Source: Bugulina stolonifera | Lineage: Eukaryota > Bryozoa > Gymnolaemata > Cheilostomatida > Bugulidae | Length of the DNA: 64,000 nucleotides | Assembly (NCBI GenBank): GCA_935421135.1 | Contig: OW285190.1 | Span: forward strand, 14,022,501 to 14,086,500 | Direction: 5' to 3' | Notes under the pieces: model-generated | Seen by the model: only the letters and a program-made list of their open reading frames with translations | What the model was told of the DNA's origin: nothing | Database searches by the model: none | Shown here: positions 9,264 to 23,340 of the stretch, piece after piece | Layout: every line of letters begins with the position of its first letter | Numbering within the stretch: position 1 is the stretch's first letter | Made by a program: the position numbers and the translations under genes

Positions 9264-9809
9264 CATTACTCTAACCCGTATTTTCCTTCGCTTCACCCTA
9301 CTCCAGCCGACGGTCCGCCCGCGAGGGTCGCGACGGGTCGTTGGGGCGGGAGGGCGGGGGAGGGGCGGGGGATGGGCGGGGGGAGGGCGGCGTGGGGCCA
9401 CGGCTGGACTCGCGAACGAGAACCGCCGCGAGGCGGAGGGCGAGGCGGAGGGGTTTGGGGTGGGGAGGGGTGGGGAGGGGCGGGGACGGGTGGAGGGAGG
9501 ACGAGTGGGGTTCGCGGGGCGGGGGGGGGCGCGCGCGTACGCGCGCGCCCCCTCGCCCGAGCCGTGGGATGGGGCGAGGGGTTTGCTCTTTAGACTGGGT
9601 TCCGCGGAACAGCCGATGAGGTTTTTGAAACCCCACCCGCGATGGGGGGGAGTAGGTTCTAGGGCTTTGCACATAGAGTGAGGTTTAGGGGAGAGGAGGG
9701 GCGAGAGGACGGGTGGGGTGGTCGTCCGCCCGGGGAGTTTTTGGATCTAGGGCTAATACGACGCGGAAAGGGCCGGGTGTCTGTGTAGATCTGCACTGAC
9801 TATACTACT
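9264..9809 (-). repeat. Right terminal inverted repeat, about 546 bp
   Basis: Reverse complement of 64-607. Differences are confined mainly to C/G-rich tracts in the middle. The 28-bp GC palindrome recurs at 9525-9552. The high identity of the two TIRs indicates either a young insertion or homogenisation. Confidence 0.93.
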
Positions 9810-9815
9810 TGTGTG
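9810..9815. repeat. Right 6-bp target-site duplication TGTGTG
   Basis: TGTGTG directly follows the right terminus (ACTACT ending at 9809) and matches 58-63. Confidence 0.75.
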
Positions 9816-12800
9816 CCATAGTATAACGTAAGCTCTGGGGAAATCGGTGAATCTGGACGTATTCATGGCATTAAAAATTTTACAATCATACTTTGATTGC
9901 TGCCGCAAACAACATTCAGCATGCACTTACACGGTCGCATAGGGAGGGTAAAAGTTTTGCAGCAAATACTATCAGCGTCATCATGTCCCAGTGGACAGGT
10001 TGGGGAAAATACCGGTAGAAAGGATGTGCACCGTGCTTCTTGTAAACGTTCCATGGAGGATTAGTTTTATAATTCTATGTAACATCTACACATATTACAT
10101 TTGTGAAATTTATCATAATGTTGCAGACGTATTGGGTATATTGATACCGATAGGTTGCTTTCCTGAAATGAAATGGGAGACCAAGTCCTCAATTGGATGT
10201 TGTTCATTGATGGCTAGTCATATGCAAATACATCCACTAGGACCAAATATAAGTGCATGTAATAGTAACACAAAACTATGGTAGAAATCTACCACCTGTG
10301 CTAATGTAAAGTATGAGAAGCTAGATCTATCCTGACAATATTTTAAATACGAATAGTATCCAGAACTGCAGAAAGACATTTTTTGCAAAATTCAAAGCAA
10401 ATCCGATTTGGCTGTGATTAATCGATACATCAGCTACATGTACTTGAACACAAACATGCAATAGGCTTACATATCCAAAGATAGTGCATGGTCAACAAAT
10501 CCACAATGCCAGCGAAAATATGCTTAGAGATATAGTCTAATAATGAAATAATCATCTATTTAGCCTTGGTTCTAGTGGTTAGTAAATAATGGATTAGGGG
10601 ATAGAGAGAGATTGGTGGTATTGGAAGGACATCCACCTTAAATTCCTTAAGTGTGTTAACTCATGTAGGCACTTTTATCTGTAGGCTACAGCAGTCTAAG
10701 AATGGCATCATGGGATTGCAATTTGGAATCAGAATTAGTTGCTTAGAATACAAAACGCTAAGGTAGAAGTTCGACTAATATACCACTGGCAGTGCTTTGC
10801 CTCCTATTTCACACTTGCTGTAGGATATGTGAACCATGCAGATGCGAGTGTAACCAGAGGATAACACAATATGCAGATCAACACTGCATACATAATAATC
10901 ATCTCTATTAGACATAATACTATGTATCATCTACAAGTAAGTCAGCAAATATTGTTTATGCTGACCCAAACCTCAAGAGAGATTATTTGCTCTGGGTTGA
11001 TATAAATTGATTAAACGCAGAATAAACAATATTGTCAATGTTTACATTTTATATGATTCATTCACAGGTTAATATAAGAAGGCTGATTGTTTGGCGATAT
11101 TTTACAATCATGTTCGCTATCAGCAATGATATTTACAAACTGCCCCATGCCAAGTAGCCTTAGTAGAGCAGTATATATACACACATGCCTACATTGTACA
11201 TAATAATATACAGGCAATAGTTAACAGGTTACAGTATATTATCTTATAGTCGTTTAGACTATGGCTAAAGATTTAATTGTAAATTATTTTGTGATAATTA
11301 GACTGGAATCAATCAGCCTGCGGCTAACAAACAAGTGATATCAAGTAAAATATTGTTGATTGTGCTGCCACCTAATAACTGATTACTCCCACTTCTGTGG
11401 CTAAAACAGTAATTCTTAGAAATACAGGATGATTTGATGATTAGATTTGAAATAACAAAATGCTATGGGAGACAATTTCTAATTACTCCAAGCATGTTAC
11501 CCTAAGAATGTAATTAAGTTACATGGTGCTACATCTTTTGCACACTGACAAAGATTATATATAATAAGCAGTTGAATGTTCTAGAATCTGGCAGATCTTC
11601 CATTAGATGATCAAAACATGTGCCTTTAAAAAACTTTTAAAAACTTCAAGTGTGCCATGGACCTTCTAATTTCTATAGTCAATTTGGCTACTATAAAACA
11701 AAGATGATAGATTATTATAACCGATATATGTTATAGTGTTTAGCACATTTCTTGCGTACTATGGATTTGCTTATAAGACCTGTCTGATATATATTTTCAT
11801 GTAGCAATTTGCTGAGCAGCAGTTGTCAATCGAATGACAGCAAATGTGACTGAATGAAATCATATTGCAAAATTAATAACTGCTCTATTACTACTTCTAC
11901 TAAAGCTACTGCTCTAACATTTGTATACTAGGGCCTACTTTGCATAGCTTTGGTACCACTTGGAACTGTTGAAATTTATATTCCAAAATTCAGAAAGGTA
12001 ATTTCAAATTATACTTTATGAGGGATTAGCAATATAATTTTACTTATAGGCACATCTATTTGGAAAGTTATTGTTGGCAGAATAAAATTTTGCCACAATA
12101 AAGCTGTTTCTACACATACTTGCAGACTAGTGTGAGCGGACTGTTGGTTCAATGAAATTATTGACATTTTGTTAGAGTTGTGGTTCTACAGTGCATTGGC
12201 AACTACTTAGCCATCTGACTAGGAAACGCCAAGCTGCTCCACCATTTTGAAAAAAATCAATAATAAAGAAGGGTGTAGGCCTGCTGATATCTGTGCTTGG
12301 AAATCCCGAATGCATCACATGACATAATCATTATTTCTTGCAAAGTCACAGGTTATCAAATGTAATGACGTATATAGTTACTGACGACAAGCAGGACCCA
12401 GCATGAACATGCAATGATTACACTAGGAGTATAGAGAGAAACAGCACAATGTGGTCTGTTATCTTATCATGGCATCAAGGGATGATCCATTACGTATAAA
12501 CAATCACTCCAACCTGCGTCATTTATAATAAATATTATCTTTCTGTTTATTTTACAAATTATGGAAAATGCATATGCCTTGAATTTGAGATTGAAAGTCC
12601 ACCATTGGCTTTGCAGTATTTCAGATTTAGTCGGCAGTCGTATATACATGTATTACTAAAAGCTTTGTCTTGGAACGCCAATGTATTGTCGTGTCTCGCT
12701 GCACCCTGCCCAACCTGCCTTATCCTAGCTATACTATACATACTATATATGTTCCTTATGAACTATTACCACAAACCATATGCACCGACCTGTCGTAGGC

Positions 12801-15800
12801 CAACCCATGCATCCCCTAGGTCATTAGTAAAGAACCGCACCTCCTCTGGTATTGCAGTTGGTAATTAGTTTATGCCCCAGAAGCAACACTCAATTCCTGT
12901 CAGTTGTCCGCTTGGTTGGCAATGCACCTCATTGGTTGATTCTCTTGGTATATATGTTGTGTCGGCGAAGCCCAACTACCTAGCCGGACACAAAAATATA
13001 ACGTTTAAAACATATGGACTTGAAAAGACCTATAGTAATTTTGTTGATGGAATCGGAGGACTAAAGACTAAAAAGGTGAAATTAAAAAGTAGGCAAAACA
13101 ATCCACATGTGCAAGTTTAAAACTAAAAAGGCTCTGTATTAGTAGCCTAATATGTGGAATAGAATATTTTGCACACCTTCATGCATAAGATCTCCAGATT
13201 AATTTATCTTCACTTATAAATAGTTAGGCAGCTAGTATGTCAGCATGTGATTTTTTGTTATTGAGGACTCTTATCTGGTCGAGAACATAAATTACTTGAG
13301 CGTTAATTTCCCAATCTCCTCAGATCCAAACACCATTAAATTTCGTGAGAAAACTTCCCAAAGTCATTCACATTTTATTGAACTGTATATGTAGGCCAAG
13401 GAATAGTAAATATTTTACTACAACAATAATACCAATTACTAACACTCTTCACTTGTTATTGTACTCATCAAATTGCTGTAGCATCACAGTTAAAATTTTA
13501 CCGGAGAGGGTCCAAAGTACAAAACTAATGTTAGTTACCTTATCAATTAAACATTTTAGCATGTGCTCCAAAATTACATAACCTACTAGCATATTTAGCC
13601 TAAAGAAGGTTGTGATTTTCTTTGCGTCAAGCCTAACTTTTATTACACCTCTTAATCAAAGGGGGCAATAAATACATCTTAAGACATATATTTGTACCTA
13701 GACATTGGAACTGCTCCCGGCACAAGCACTAGCATGTTCACACAATATTTCAGATCACGTAGCCTACCACACATGTTCCATTAAACTTAATATATTATCC
13801 AATAAATTAAAAATAGGAATGCATTGCATCTGCCCAGGGCCTAATGTTTGCTGATCCCCTAAAAATCTCCCAAGCAAAAACACCTTCGTGTGAAACTCTT
13901 CATGTTGGGATTTATTTGCATTTGGCAAAACAGGTTGCCGGATTCTGCAAAGAATTCTCAAATGAGTTTCAACATTTTGTAGACCTACTAGATATTTTAT
14001 AAGGTGCTCATGCATCGTGGTTACTATGATTTCTGGTTTTAGAGAGAAATACAGAGCCAACTAATTACTATTTCAACATTGCAATCGGGTATTTTAGATC
14101 CTAAGCCTTAAAAATATATTTAATTTAGAAGAGGGTCCCCAAGGTCTAGGTACGACAGGAATTTGAAACGCACCATAAGGATACTTCAAAATATTAAGGC
14201 TGTCCAGTTGATATTTTTTCACTGTTGTCTCTAGACACCTACGTTGTTTACGTGACTGTATACGTGTATAGCCTGTGTGGGTACAGTACAGTACAGTACT
14301 ATATATTATTAAAATTGGCTATCGAAATCGCTACTAATATACATGTCATTACTTTTATCAAACGTATAGGCCTACATTAAATAATATAGGGTTGTCGTGA
14401 CAGTTATATAATTCCATTAATTTACCTTAGATATTTTCTACCAAAACTATATAAGTCATAAATAGTATCTTATAAAAATAACAATATTCCTTCTGATATA
14501 TAAACCAGCATAGCATTATTCTTACAGACTGCTGAGCTCCTGGAGGAAGGGTTATCTTCTCTTGCCATCTCATCCAACAAAATAATTATGTGAGGCAATT
14601 TATGCTCTCTACAGTTTATAAATGTAAAATGGATGGCAATGTGCCAGTTGTCCGCATGTATATACATCACCTGTATTATAGCGCCAGACACATGTACAAT
14701 GCTACGAATACAGCATAATAACAATGGTGCAATAGTGCTGCTAGAACATGGCTATTGGTACTGGCAGCAGTTTGAGTTGATCACAGTGAGTGTATGGAAA
14801 TTAACGTTATGTACGCTCGGTCATTACGTACGCCCTATTGCCCAGTCTAAATAGCACTGTCTACATGTAGGTGGTTAAGACAAACTTTAACAGAGGCAGT
14901 GTTATTTCATGACAGAGACACAGATATTTGTTCTTATTTTCAAATACACTTTATGCAATAGCCCAAGCTGAATTATGTGCAATGTGGAGACAACTTCAAA
15001 TTGCATAATTGTTGGCAATTGTACGTGTATAATGTAGCAGACTGCAAGTACCATTTTACCTGTATATGTACATCATATTCACTTTATATATATATTAATA
15101 CTCTACTGTTAGATTTTCACCATATTTTCTATCAATAATGCATGAGTTATGAAATAGTTGGCTCTAAAACTCTGGGTATGTTAGATTCTGCATATAAACA
15201 TAATACAGGCACGGTAGATAGCTGACTACTAACTACAGTATGCTAGATGCCAGTAGGATTATTAGAATGAGGCTAGAAGTACCTGCTGGTACTTGTTACC
15301 AGAGGCATCAAGTATAAGCTGACAGCGACACACAGGTGGATATCTCCAGTTTCCTTGTACCTGCACTTCATTTTATAACTTATAAATAGAGTGTATCCCA
15401 CTTCTCATTATACACATGCCTTCTTTAATTCTGTGTGGCAATAAATGACACCATTTATGACATAGAGCTAAGTATTTCTTTTAATTATCACTTTCTATAT
15501 AACGTATAATAAATACAAGGTAAAATAATTTGCAATATACTGGTTTGTCAAGAGTGGTATGCGGATTCCTGAGTGACCTGGAATTAATGCATGAGCAATG
15601 CACTTAAAACAGTAAGATATAAATTTAATGAAGTATTATTTCACCATAATGATACAGAATTATACATTGATTACAATGCATACTTGTATCACCTATGCTC
15701 AGTGGTTTAATTATACTTGTTACACAGCATTACCACTTGGTGATTTTAATTAACTTGGTAGTGGCCCCAGTTAATACTTGCAAAATTTTACAGGTACAGG

Positions 15801-18370
15801 GGAATGCTCAGAGTAAAAAGGCATCCACTTATTATGTTTTGCAATATTTCAATAACATTTTAAGTACTATACATAATATTCAGCGTAGTATTATCTGCAT
15901 GTAGTTTACAAGGGAGACAAATCTAAACAAGATCGTTTCCCCCTCTGATAGGATATACATCCTACACATAATATTGTGATATTGTGTTCTACTGCGTGTG
16001 TTATTGTTGATACGACCCATCTACCATATTCACTCTCAGCATAAATCATTATTTTTTAACTTGATACAATTTCATATTGTATTTAGGTGTTCTGACGTTC
16101 TGTTTACGGTGATTCAGTGGATTATCCTGTTCCCCAGGATGATCTGTAAGTTATACAATGTGCATTTTCCATGACTTAAAGATGTATGGTACAAAGTTTT
16201 AAAGGATGAAACAGCATTGCTGCGTAACAAATTGAAATGTTTGAGTTTTAGACGTAATATGTTAACCATTATGTGGATTATCCCGTGATAACAGGTGATT
16301 GCTTTGATCCACCTGTTTCATGCTAATGTATGTGCAGAAAACAGGGATTATAGCGGCAGCCAAATGACTATCCACTGATGTGTAACCTCATTCGTCTTGC
16401 TAATGATCAGTTAATCCACAAATCCAGTCTGCAACTCAATAATCACATGTCTATTGATTTACATATAAAATCTGGATAATCCAACTTGCTTCTGAATAAC
16501 TGCATAGCATAATTTCTAGTAGGCAGACGATTTGCTCTCCATCTCCTGTGCCTGGACTAATGTCTTCCAGCTGAAAAATTCCAAACTCTATACCAATTCC
16601 AGGCTGTTGAACTGCACCAATATAGAATATCAATTTTTAAGCTTCTAACTTCAAAGAATGCCTCCAGCAAGGTGATTGGCACTAGGCCAAAAACATACCA
16701 CTAGGCTACTTATACGCTACTGTTATAAATGATTGTATCTACACAAGTATAATATTATTCTAATAGTAAATATTAACACTATGTAGATTCATCATCAACC
16801 TACGATTGATAATGATTTGTATATTATTACAATATTTTTCGCATAAAAATTAATTTTAATACAGGCAATAATATTTGTTAAGGCAAGTTGTTCACATGGA
16901 AAGCAACAATCAAAATTTGTGTAATGTGATGTTCTGTGACAATATTTTGTGGGCGGGGCAGCTTGTCCTTGTACATGCCGGACATATTATTAGAATAGTT
17001 CTTTTCTACAGAATGTGAAGAAACTAAATGCTCCACTATGTGTATATAAGTAGATTTCAAATCGTTATGCCAATCAAATGCATCATGTTATTCAATGAGG
17101 TAATAACGGCTCTCACCTGCCAGCCCACCCTACCTATTCTGGTGGTCTTCAATGTAACAACAACATGAATCAGTAATACTACTACCGCTGTACCACCATG
17201 ACTACATCAGACACTTTAATCTGAATTCTCATTAAATTTAAATGGTTATTATAATAGTCCATCACTTGAGAACAACATCAATACCAGCTGGACATGAAAA
17301 GTATGCCTGCTACATGCAATGAAAAAGTCAAATATAAATTTTACAGTACTTTCTTGCTATCTCAATGTAATGGCTACTTGAAATATATTCACATGTATTT
17401 TCTATGAACATAAAAAAAATCCTGTTCAGTTGAATTAAATTTTTTCTACTAGAGTTTTGTATAATCTGTGACGCTCTAAAAATTCTCTGATTAAGATAAA
17501 CCTAAGATCCATTTAAATGTAGCGTAGAATTAGTTTTAATATTGAAGTATTGCATGGGATCATTCGCATTATCTTCTAAGGCGTTAACGCATTAATTTGG
17601 AGAAGAATTTTTAAGAAGGAAAAGTCAGATTCTTGTTTCTTGGAACTGGGGTATCCAGGTCATCATAAATATTTTAGATATGTCTAAATAGCCTCTTTAG
17701 TAAACCATGTTTGAGATATTTATCTACCATTGCATAATCTCGTATTGATGTTATATTATATATTATGTTATTTCAATGCTTCAGCTTATACACCATTCTG
17801 GGAAAAATCAAATTGCTGTCGATGCCTATTGTACAAGTAAATTGTTGCATGAAACCATAGCTACATGTACGTGTACGTGTACATGTATGTATGTATTGTA
17901 TGTACATCAGACTTCGAACATCAAAAAACATACATGCTTCTCGTTTTTAGGAAAAATGGGTGCCCTTGCAAACTGGCCACTAGGAGCGTTGCATGATTTG
18001 CTTTCAGATGAAACCTAGGACATAGGTTAAGGTGAAGCCTTATGTGACATAGAATTATATAAAAATACACAAATGATGTTATACTCTACAAAAGGACAAA
18101 AACAATTTGAATATGGACAATAGACTGTAGGTACAGTATAAGTATTATAACCATTGCTGTACCTGAAGAACAGAAGAGGCGTTGCAGCACAGTGACCTGT
18201 GTGCAACCTCCATAGGTAAATTATATTTTCATAATAATCGCAAGGTACTAATTGTAATGTAGCATATACATGTAGCTGTTGTACTACAAATTAAAATTAT
18301 AATACATGTAATAGTATTATGGCTTGGGCATGAAAGGAATGTGATTACTGATTAGTCATTGTCCAGTATC
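9816..18370. other. AT-rich intergenic DNA, no gene recognised
   Basis: Frames are short and none shows a recognisable domain or a convincing exon series. It contains scattered TACATGTA-type palindromes and a short GTACA run near 14281-14300. I cannot exclude isolated exons of unknown genes. Confidence 0.6.
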
Positions 18371-18374
18371 ATAG

Positions 18375-18660
18375 AGTTATTAGACGTGTCTTCGCGACCT
18401 CTTGGACGGACCTGATCGCAAATAAAACTCACAGGATGGCCGTGCGACCTAGGCCAAAAGCGCTATTGATCGGGAATTTTGCTTGGCTGAACGAAACCAT
18501 CTCTAGCTCATCGGCACACCTGACTTCTTTGTGCAAAAATGAGGATTTTGCTTTTGGCCCAGTCCAGTGTGTTCACGACTTTGTGACGGATGTGTGCCAG
18601 AAAATATTTTTGCAAATTGGCCTGGGTCTGAAACTTAGGTCGCGAAGACAACTTATGGTC
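18375..18660 (+). repeat. Diverged dispersed repeat, copy 1
   Basis: Shares blocks in inverted orientation with 20255-20465, including GGTCGCGAA-type ends, AAATGAGGATTTTGCTTTTG-like text (CAAAAGTGAGGATTTTACTT in the partner's reverse complement), ATCGGCACACCTG and GGCCTGGGT. The region is less AT-rich than its surroundings. Likely an old MITE or SINE-like family; class undetermined. Confidence 0.5.
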
Positions 18661-20254
18661 ACTATCATGGTCCTTATCAATAACAGTTCAAGCACATGAC
18701 TGTAACAGTATATATGCATTTTACAGTCTGCAGATTCTCTGTGTGATGTCCTGGTAGATACGAGTTCCATTATGCAGTGACATTCATAAACCAAAATCTA
18801 TTTCACAACCCTCCTGGCTTTAGGAGATGGAGCAAAATCTGTAAAACTTTTTACCTAAAACTCTTTGGATACAGAACCTAGAGTTATATAGTGTTGTATC
18901 TTAACAAAGCTCCCACCTTTGTAAACAGCTTCTACATTAAGTGTAACATCAATTTTGGTCAATCTTTTTCACCAGCAAATACTGTGGAGTTATCTGCACT
19001 TATTACTCATTATCTGCATCAGATTGACAACTCCAAAATGTGCTCTCACTAGGAAGCATGTCACAGGAGTATTAGGTTTTTGAGGAAAAACCATCCTTCT
19101 TATACCTTCAGCTTTTCGACAAAAATATGCAAGATATGCGGCTACCTGTGCACTCTCCCAGTATAGCACCAGGGAATCTGTACACTAAGGGATAATACTA
19201 GTGCAGTTGTATAAACCTTCATACTATGTTAATTTAAAATGTATTTGACACATCATTTACCAAGTGAGAGTTATAAATCATAGCTGCTTATGAAGGAAAG
19301 AGAAGTAGGGATACTACTAGTAGTATCTGTCAACTTAAAGTTTATAGAAACTGTGTTTACATGGCCATCCATAGCCATCCATTTAATTGTCCCCATGTAT
19401 TGTAATTTATGAACCGTTGAGATTTGAATCATTTTTCATGCTATGGAGGAATAAATTGCCATAAGAAAACTATTATATTTAATGTCATAATAAGTGTTTG
19501 ACAGTATATTAGTAATCTGAAAGGATTCAGCCTGCTAACAACATACATAATGGATGTACATGTAACTACTGGCTCAAGACATACCAAAGACACACCGAAG
19601 AATTTGGAAGTCTGCCAAATTGCTAGTCTAAGGAAACTTGCCAACTAATATTTGACATAGCATAATATCTCATAATAAATGTACATTAACCAGTCTCCGG
19701 TATCAGTTTTTATCCATCATAAATCATACTATAGAATATTACTTGTTGTTGTACATGTTATAAGAAAATGTGAAGACCTTGGAAATATTAGAAAAAAATG
19801 GTAAAAATGAAAATAATGGTTAATTATAGATTATGTATTTAACAATATTAACGAAGATTCTTAAGGACTAGAAACTGTAGAGAATGGTGAAGTATAATAA
19901 AGCCATTATAGTGGCTGTCAGCCAATGACCATTAGCTCTGTTGAATACAGAATTGCACATTGCAGTCCTCCAATCACAACTGGGGATGCAAACTCAGAGT
20001 TTAGTCTTTGGCCTTGTTGCATTCAGTCAGCATTCTAGTTGAATGTTATGTTGTAACTGAGTGTAGATATGTGAACGGCTATGCCAACCAAACAGATGAG
20101 ATTGACAAATGCAGACCCACTATGCAGCTTGACAACTCTACAACATAAAAAATGTAATAATCGACAAAATACACTCTATTATATTACTCATATAGTGTCT
20201 TCAAAATATCTTCTATTATATTACTAAATCTAAGGCACAGTACAACTTGTTAAA
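18661..20254. other. AT-rich DNA between two inverted repeat copies
   Basis: No domain or exon series recognised. Confidence 0.5.
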
Positions 20255-20465
20255 AACATTCCCGCCCACTTGCGTCACAAGGTCGCGAACTCATTGCCCT
20301 GGCTGAAAGTAAAATCCTCACTTTTGTGCAAAAAACCCAGGTGTGCCGATGAGCAAGGGATGGTTTTTCCAACCAAGTGAAAGCCCAGGTCAATAGCTCT
20401 TTGGGCCTGGGCCGCATGGCCATCTTTGGATTTTTACTTGCAACCCAGGTCAGCTCAAGAGGTAG
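20255..20465 (-). repeat. Diverged dispersed repeat, copy 2
   Basis: Inverted, diverged relative of 18375-18660: it contains CAGGTGTGCCGATGAG and TCACTTTTGTGC on the plus strand. No clear target duplication is visible. Confidence 0.5.
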
Positions 20466-20676
20466 GGTAGGGAAGACATCAATAGTCCCACATTATCAAC
20501 CTTCATACTACACATCATAGCTACAGATTTTTCACATAATTCATGAAAATAGTTGGTAAAGTTTCACAATTTACTACTCGAGAGTCAACAAGTTTCACAA
20601 TCAAATGGGTGATGAGACTTGTAGCCTGAGGCATATTATAAACCGATTAAGGAGAATGCTAAACATGCAGACCATA

Positions 20677-21046
20677 TTAGATTATCTGATTGAAATAAGT
20701 GGATAGAACAGATTGCTCTGGCTCATGACTAGACAATATAAGTAGGTAAATACCAAACCTATTGCTACAAATAAATGTGTTTTGACAACGGGAGTATCCA
20801 ATCATAAAGCCACTGTTTGTCCAGATGAAGGAGCGAGATGTTTGTGAGTGGCAAGACGTAAGACGGAAATCTTGATCCAAAATTGAAGTAAAGTATTTGG
20901 GATAGAAGGGGAGGGTAAAGCTTGCCGGGGATGACATTACAATATCCATAACAGCCATTAGGGTGGTGCTCGTTAATCTTACACTGTACAGCTGCATGTA
21001 TGTGAAAACATGGAGGGAGAGATAAACTGGTAGGGTAAACAAAACC
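20677..21046 (-). other. Unrecognised ORF, possible exon or gene relic
   Basis: An open minus-strand frame of about 120 codons with an acceptor-like TTTTATGTAG at its 5' edge. It starts with a hydrophobic stretch (ALVLFTLPVYLSLHVF) that could be one membrane segment. A segment near ILDQDF faintly recalls wax-synthase/MBOAT-like enzymes, but the expected following motif is absent. I do not assign a function. It may be a chance frame. Confidence 0.25.
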
Positions 21047-21060
21047 AGCGCCTACATAAA

Positions 21061-23340
21061 ATCTAGCTAGATGATGATATCACCAATGGACCATTTTTGA
21101 GAGCACATTATCCCCCTGCAAGTAGTCAATGCAGTTCACTTTGTCATCATAGACAGACAACAAAGCAGCCATCATCTGCATAACTAAGTCGACGACGCCT
21201 TGTACTTACTTTTCTTAATAGATTTAGTTAATCCGCAGATAATGAGATTAAAGCAAAGTTCAAACTTTGAATGCCCAAACAAACTGGTTTTATTTGATAA
21301 TTAACCTACAATGTAAGGTTTGCTATGCATGTTTCATCTATTGGCCACTTGAGCCAAACCAAACACTTTATTTGATCATAAATTATCTTCATTCAAAAAT
21401 GGCCGTGTCCTGTGTAAGATGTAATGACACATCCCCTTAACTGAGTTGCTCATTCTTAAACATTAAAAATATTTTAATCTACAATTTAAATCTAATGACC
21501 ACTTGTATCTAGAGCCATGTAGATTATAAGAAACAAAAATTGATTAAGGAATTTTAATGGACTATAAAAGTACTCAATAGGGGTACCAGCTCAATATTAT
21601 AAATTTTATATGAATTTTCCGACAGGAGATTGACCCTTGCACTATGCAATACACATCTGTGTACCACTCACTCTTGTAACTTATATCATGATACAGTTGA
21701 CTTTATATGCAACTATGATTTACTGTAGGCCTAGGCCTATATTTGCCATAATATACAACATGCATTTTGCCAGTCACCAAATATGGAGCATTTATAGGCT
21801 AACAGAAAAAGGATTTTAAAAATTCTACAGAAGTCTAACAGTAGCATCAGTAGTTGCAGGGTCCGTTAAATACAAGTACCAATTTTATAAAATACTGTCT
21901 ACCCAAAAACTCAGGTGAGGTAAATATTATACATACCAGAGAGGTAAGATATACACTTACATGACGGTTAACATTCGACTACACTATTACCCATAATTAA
22001 AATCTTCAGTCGTATTGTATATAGTTAAACAGGCTAATCCTATTGAAGTTAAGAATTCTGAGAATTTGGACAGAGTATCCATCTGACTGCAAAATTCTAC
22101 AAGCTATGAATTTTCAACTTTTACAACAAAATTAAAAGGGACCATACTATCTTCTAGAACCCAGGGGAAGGGAAAGTTATTTGATTTATGAAGTTTTATA
22201 ATCGGCACACAATTTGACTTCGACAGAAAAGCAAACACATATAGACTAACCTTATTGGTCGGCTATTATATATATGTAGGTATAGAGATTAGTGTCAGCA
22301 TCCACCTTGTACAGAAACAGTATTATAATATACATAATTACGTTAATATTATTTGCATTCCATCAGTATACCAAAGTCTTAGTGTAGTAGATATTAGCAG
22401 ATAAATCAGTTATTAAAATTAATACTACCTTAATACCTGTATCATAACCTGACTTTTTGCTAAAGCATGTACATTTAATATAACTTTTAGGCTTCCAGGT
22501 GCCGTATGCACATCAATTGTTGATAGCAAGATGTAAAATAATAAAATCAACCCTGATGATTGTGCATACAAGGTAGTTGCTAGGCGTCTTTATTTGCTAA
22601 GCACCACCTACAACTATCCTTTGTAACACATAAAACTGTCAACTTAGAAAATATCTCAATTTTTTATTTTGATAAAATGGGGGCGACTGGTAGTATCAGG
22701 CTTTTTGACGATTTTCGATGCTAACGGCAGGATGGGGACTGACGTCATGGATTGTATCACCTTTATCTGTCCGACGCCCACCCACCTGCATTACTGTTTC
22801 ACACTAGACGTAGGATTTGATGGAAATTTTACCACCTTTGAAGTTTGTCATATCTTTATGGTTGATGGTGCATAATCCCAGCTAGGTTTGGGTTGGCAAT
22901 GACTGTATTTAAATAACCCAACAACACCCTATCTAGATGACAGTTGGAAACACCAGATAACTGGGCAACCAATTAGTCAGAATTTCAATGAAGGTTTACA
23001 AGTATATTGACAACAAGATTCACACTCCTAAGCCACGTGTAAGCTTTTCCCAAAACTAAACTGGTTGTCTCCTCTTGTGAGGTGCACCAATCATTAGTCA
23101 CGCCCCTCCCTACATCCAATACTCTTCAGTAAAAAATACAACATTTAAGATACTGATATGACAGTCTTATGTAAGCTGCATGTAAATGTTTGTGTAAGTT
23201 AGTTGTGACCATGATAGTGGTTGTCATTGCCAGGGTAGTACAACAGTGGTGTTATAATACCGCTGATAGCAGTAGTAATGGCAGTGGAAGGGTAGTAGTG
23301 ATAGTGATACATTAGAGTTACAAACTAAAGACTAACAGAC
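21061..23340. other. AT-rich DNA downstream of the TMEM205-like exons
   Basis: The last coding exon(s) of the TMEM205-like gene should lie here or further left on the minus strand, but I could not identify them. No other gene recognised. Confidence 0.45.

Larger units (their letters stand above)
64..9809. mobile_element. 9.75-kb polymerase-encoding TIR element, Polinton-related
   Basis: The element starts AGTAGTATAGTCAGTGCAG and ends with the exact reverse complement of that. It is flanked on both sides by TGTGTG (58-63 and 9810-9815), a 6-bp target duplication. TIRs are about 545 bp. It is strongly GC-rich near its ends, unlike the AT-rich host DNA. It encodes a family B DNA polymerase on the minus strand and a nuclear-looking protein on the plus strand, diverging from a central repeat array. 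A 5'-AG start, long TIRs and 6-bp duplications are known Polinton/Maverick traits, and the polymerase type fits. I see no retroviral-like integrase, packaging ATPase, protease or capsid gene, so it may be a reduced element mobilised in trans or a separate family. Two coding frames carry single stops, so this copy may be decaying. Confidence 0.85.

Noticed and set aside
22669..22875. Plus-strand frame of 68 codons
   Set aside because: No domain, no splice context, and in gene-poor DNA next to the opposite-strand TMEM205-like exons.
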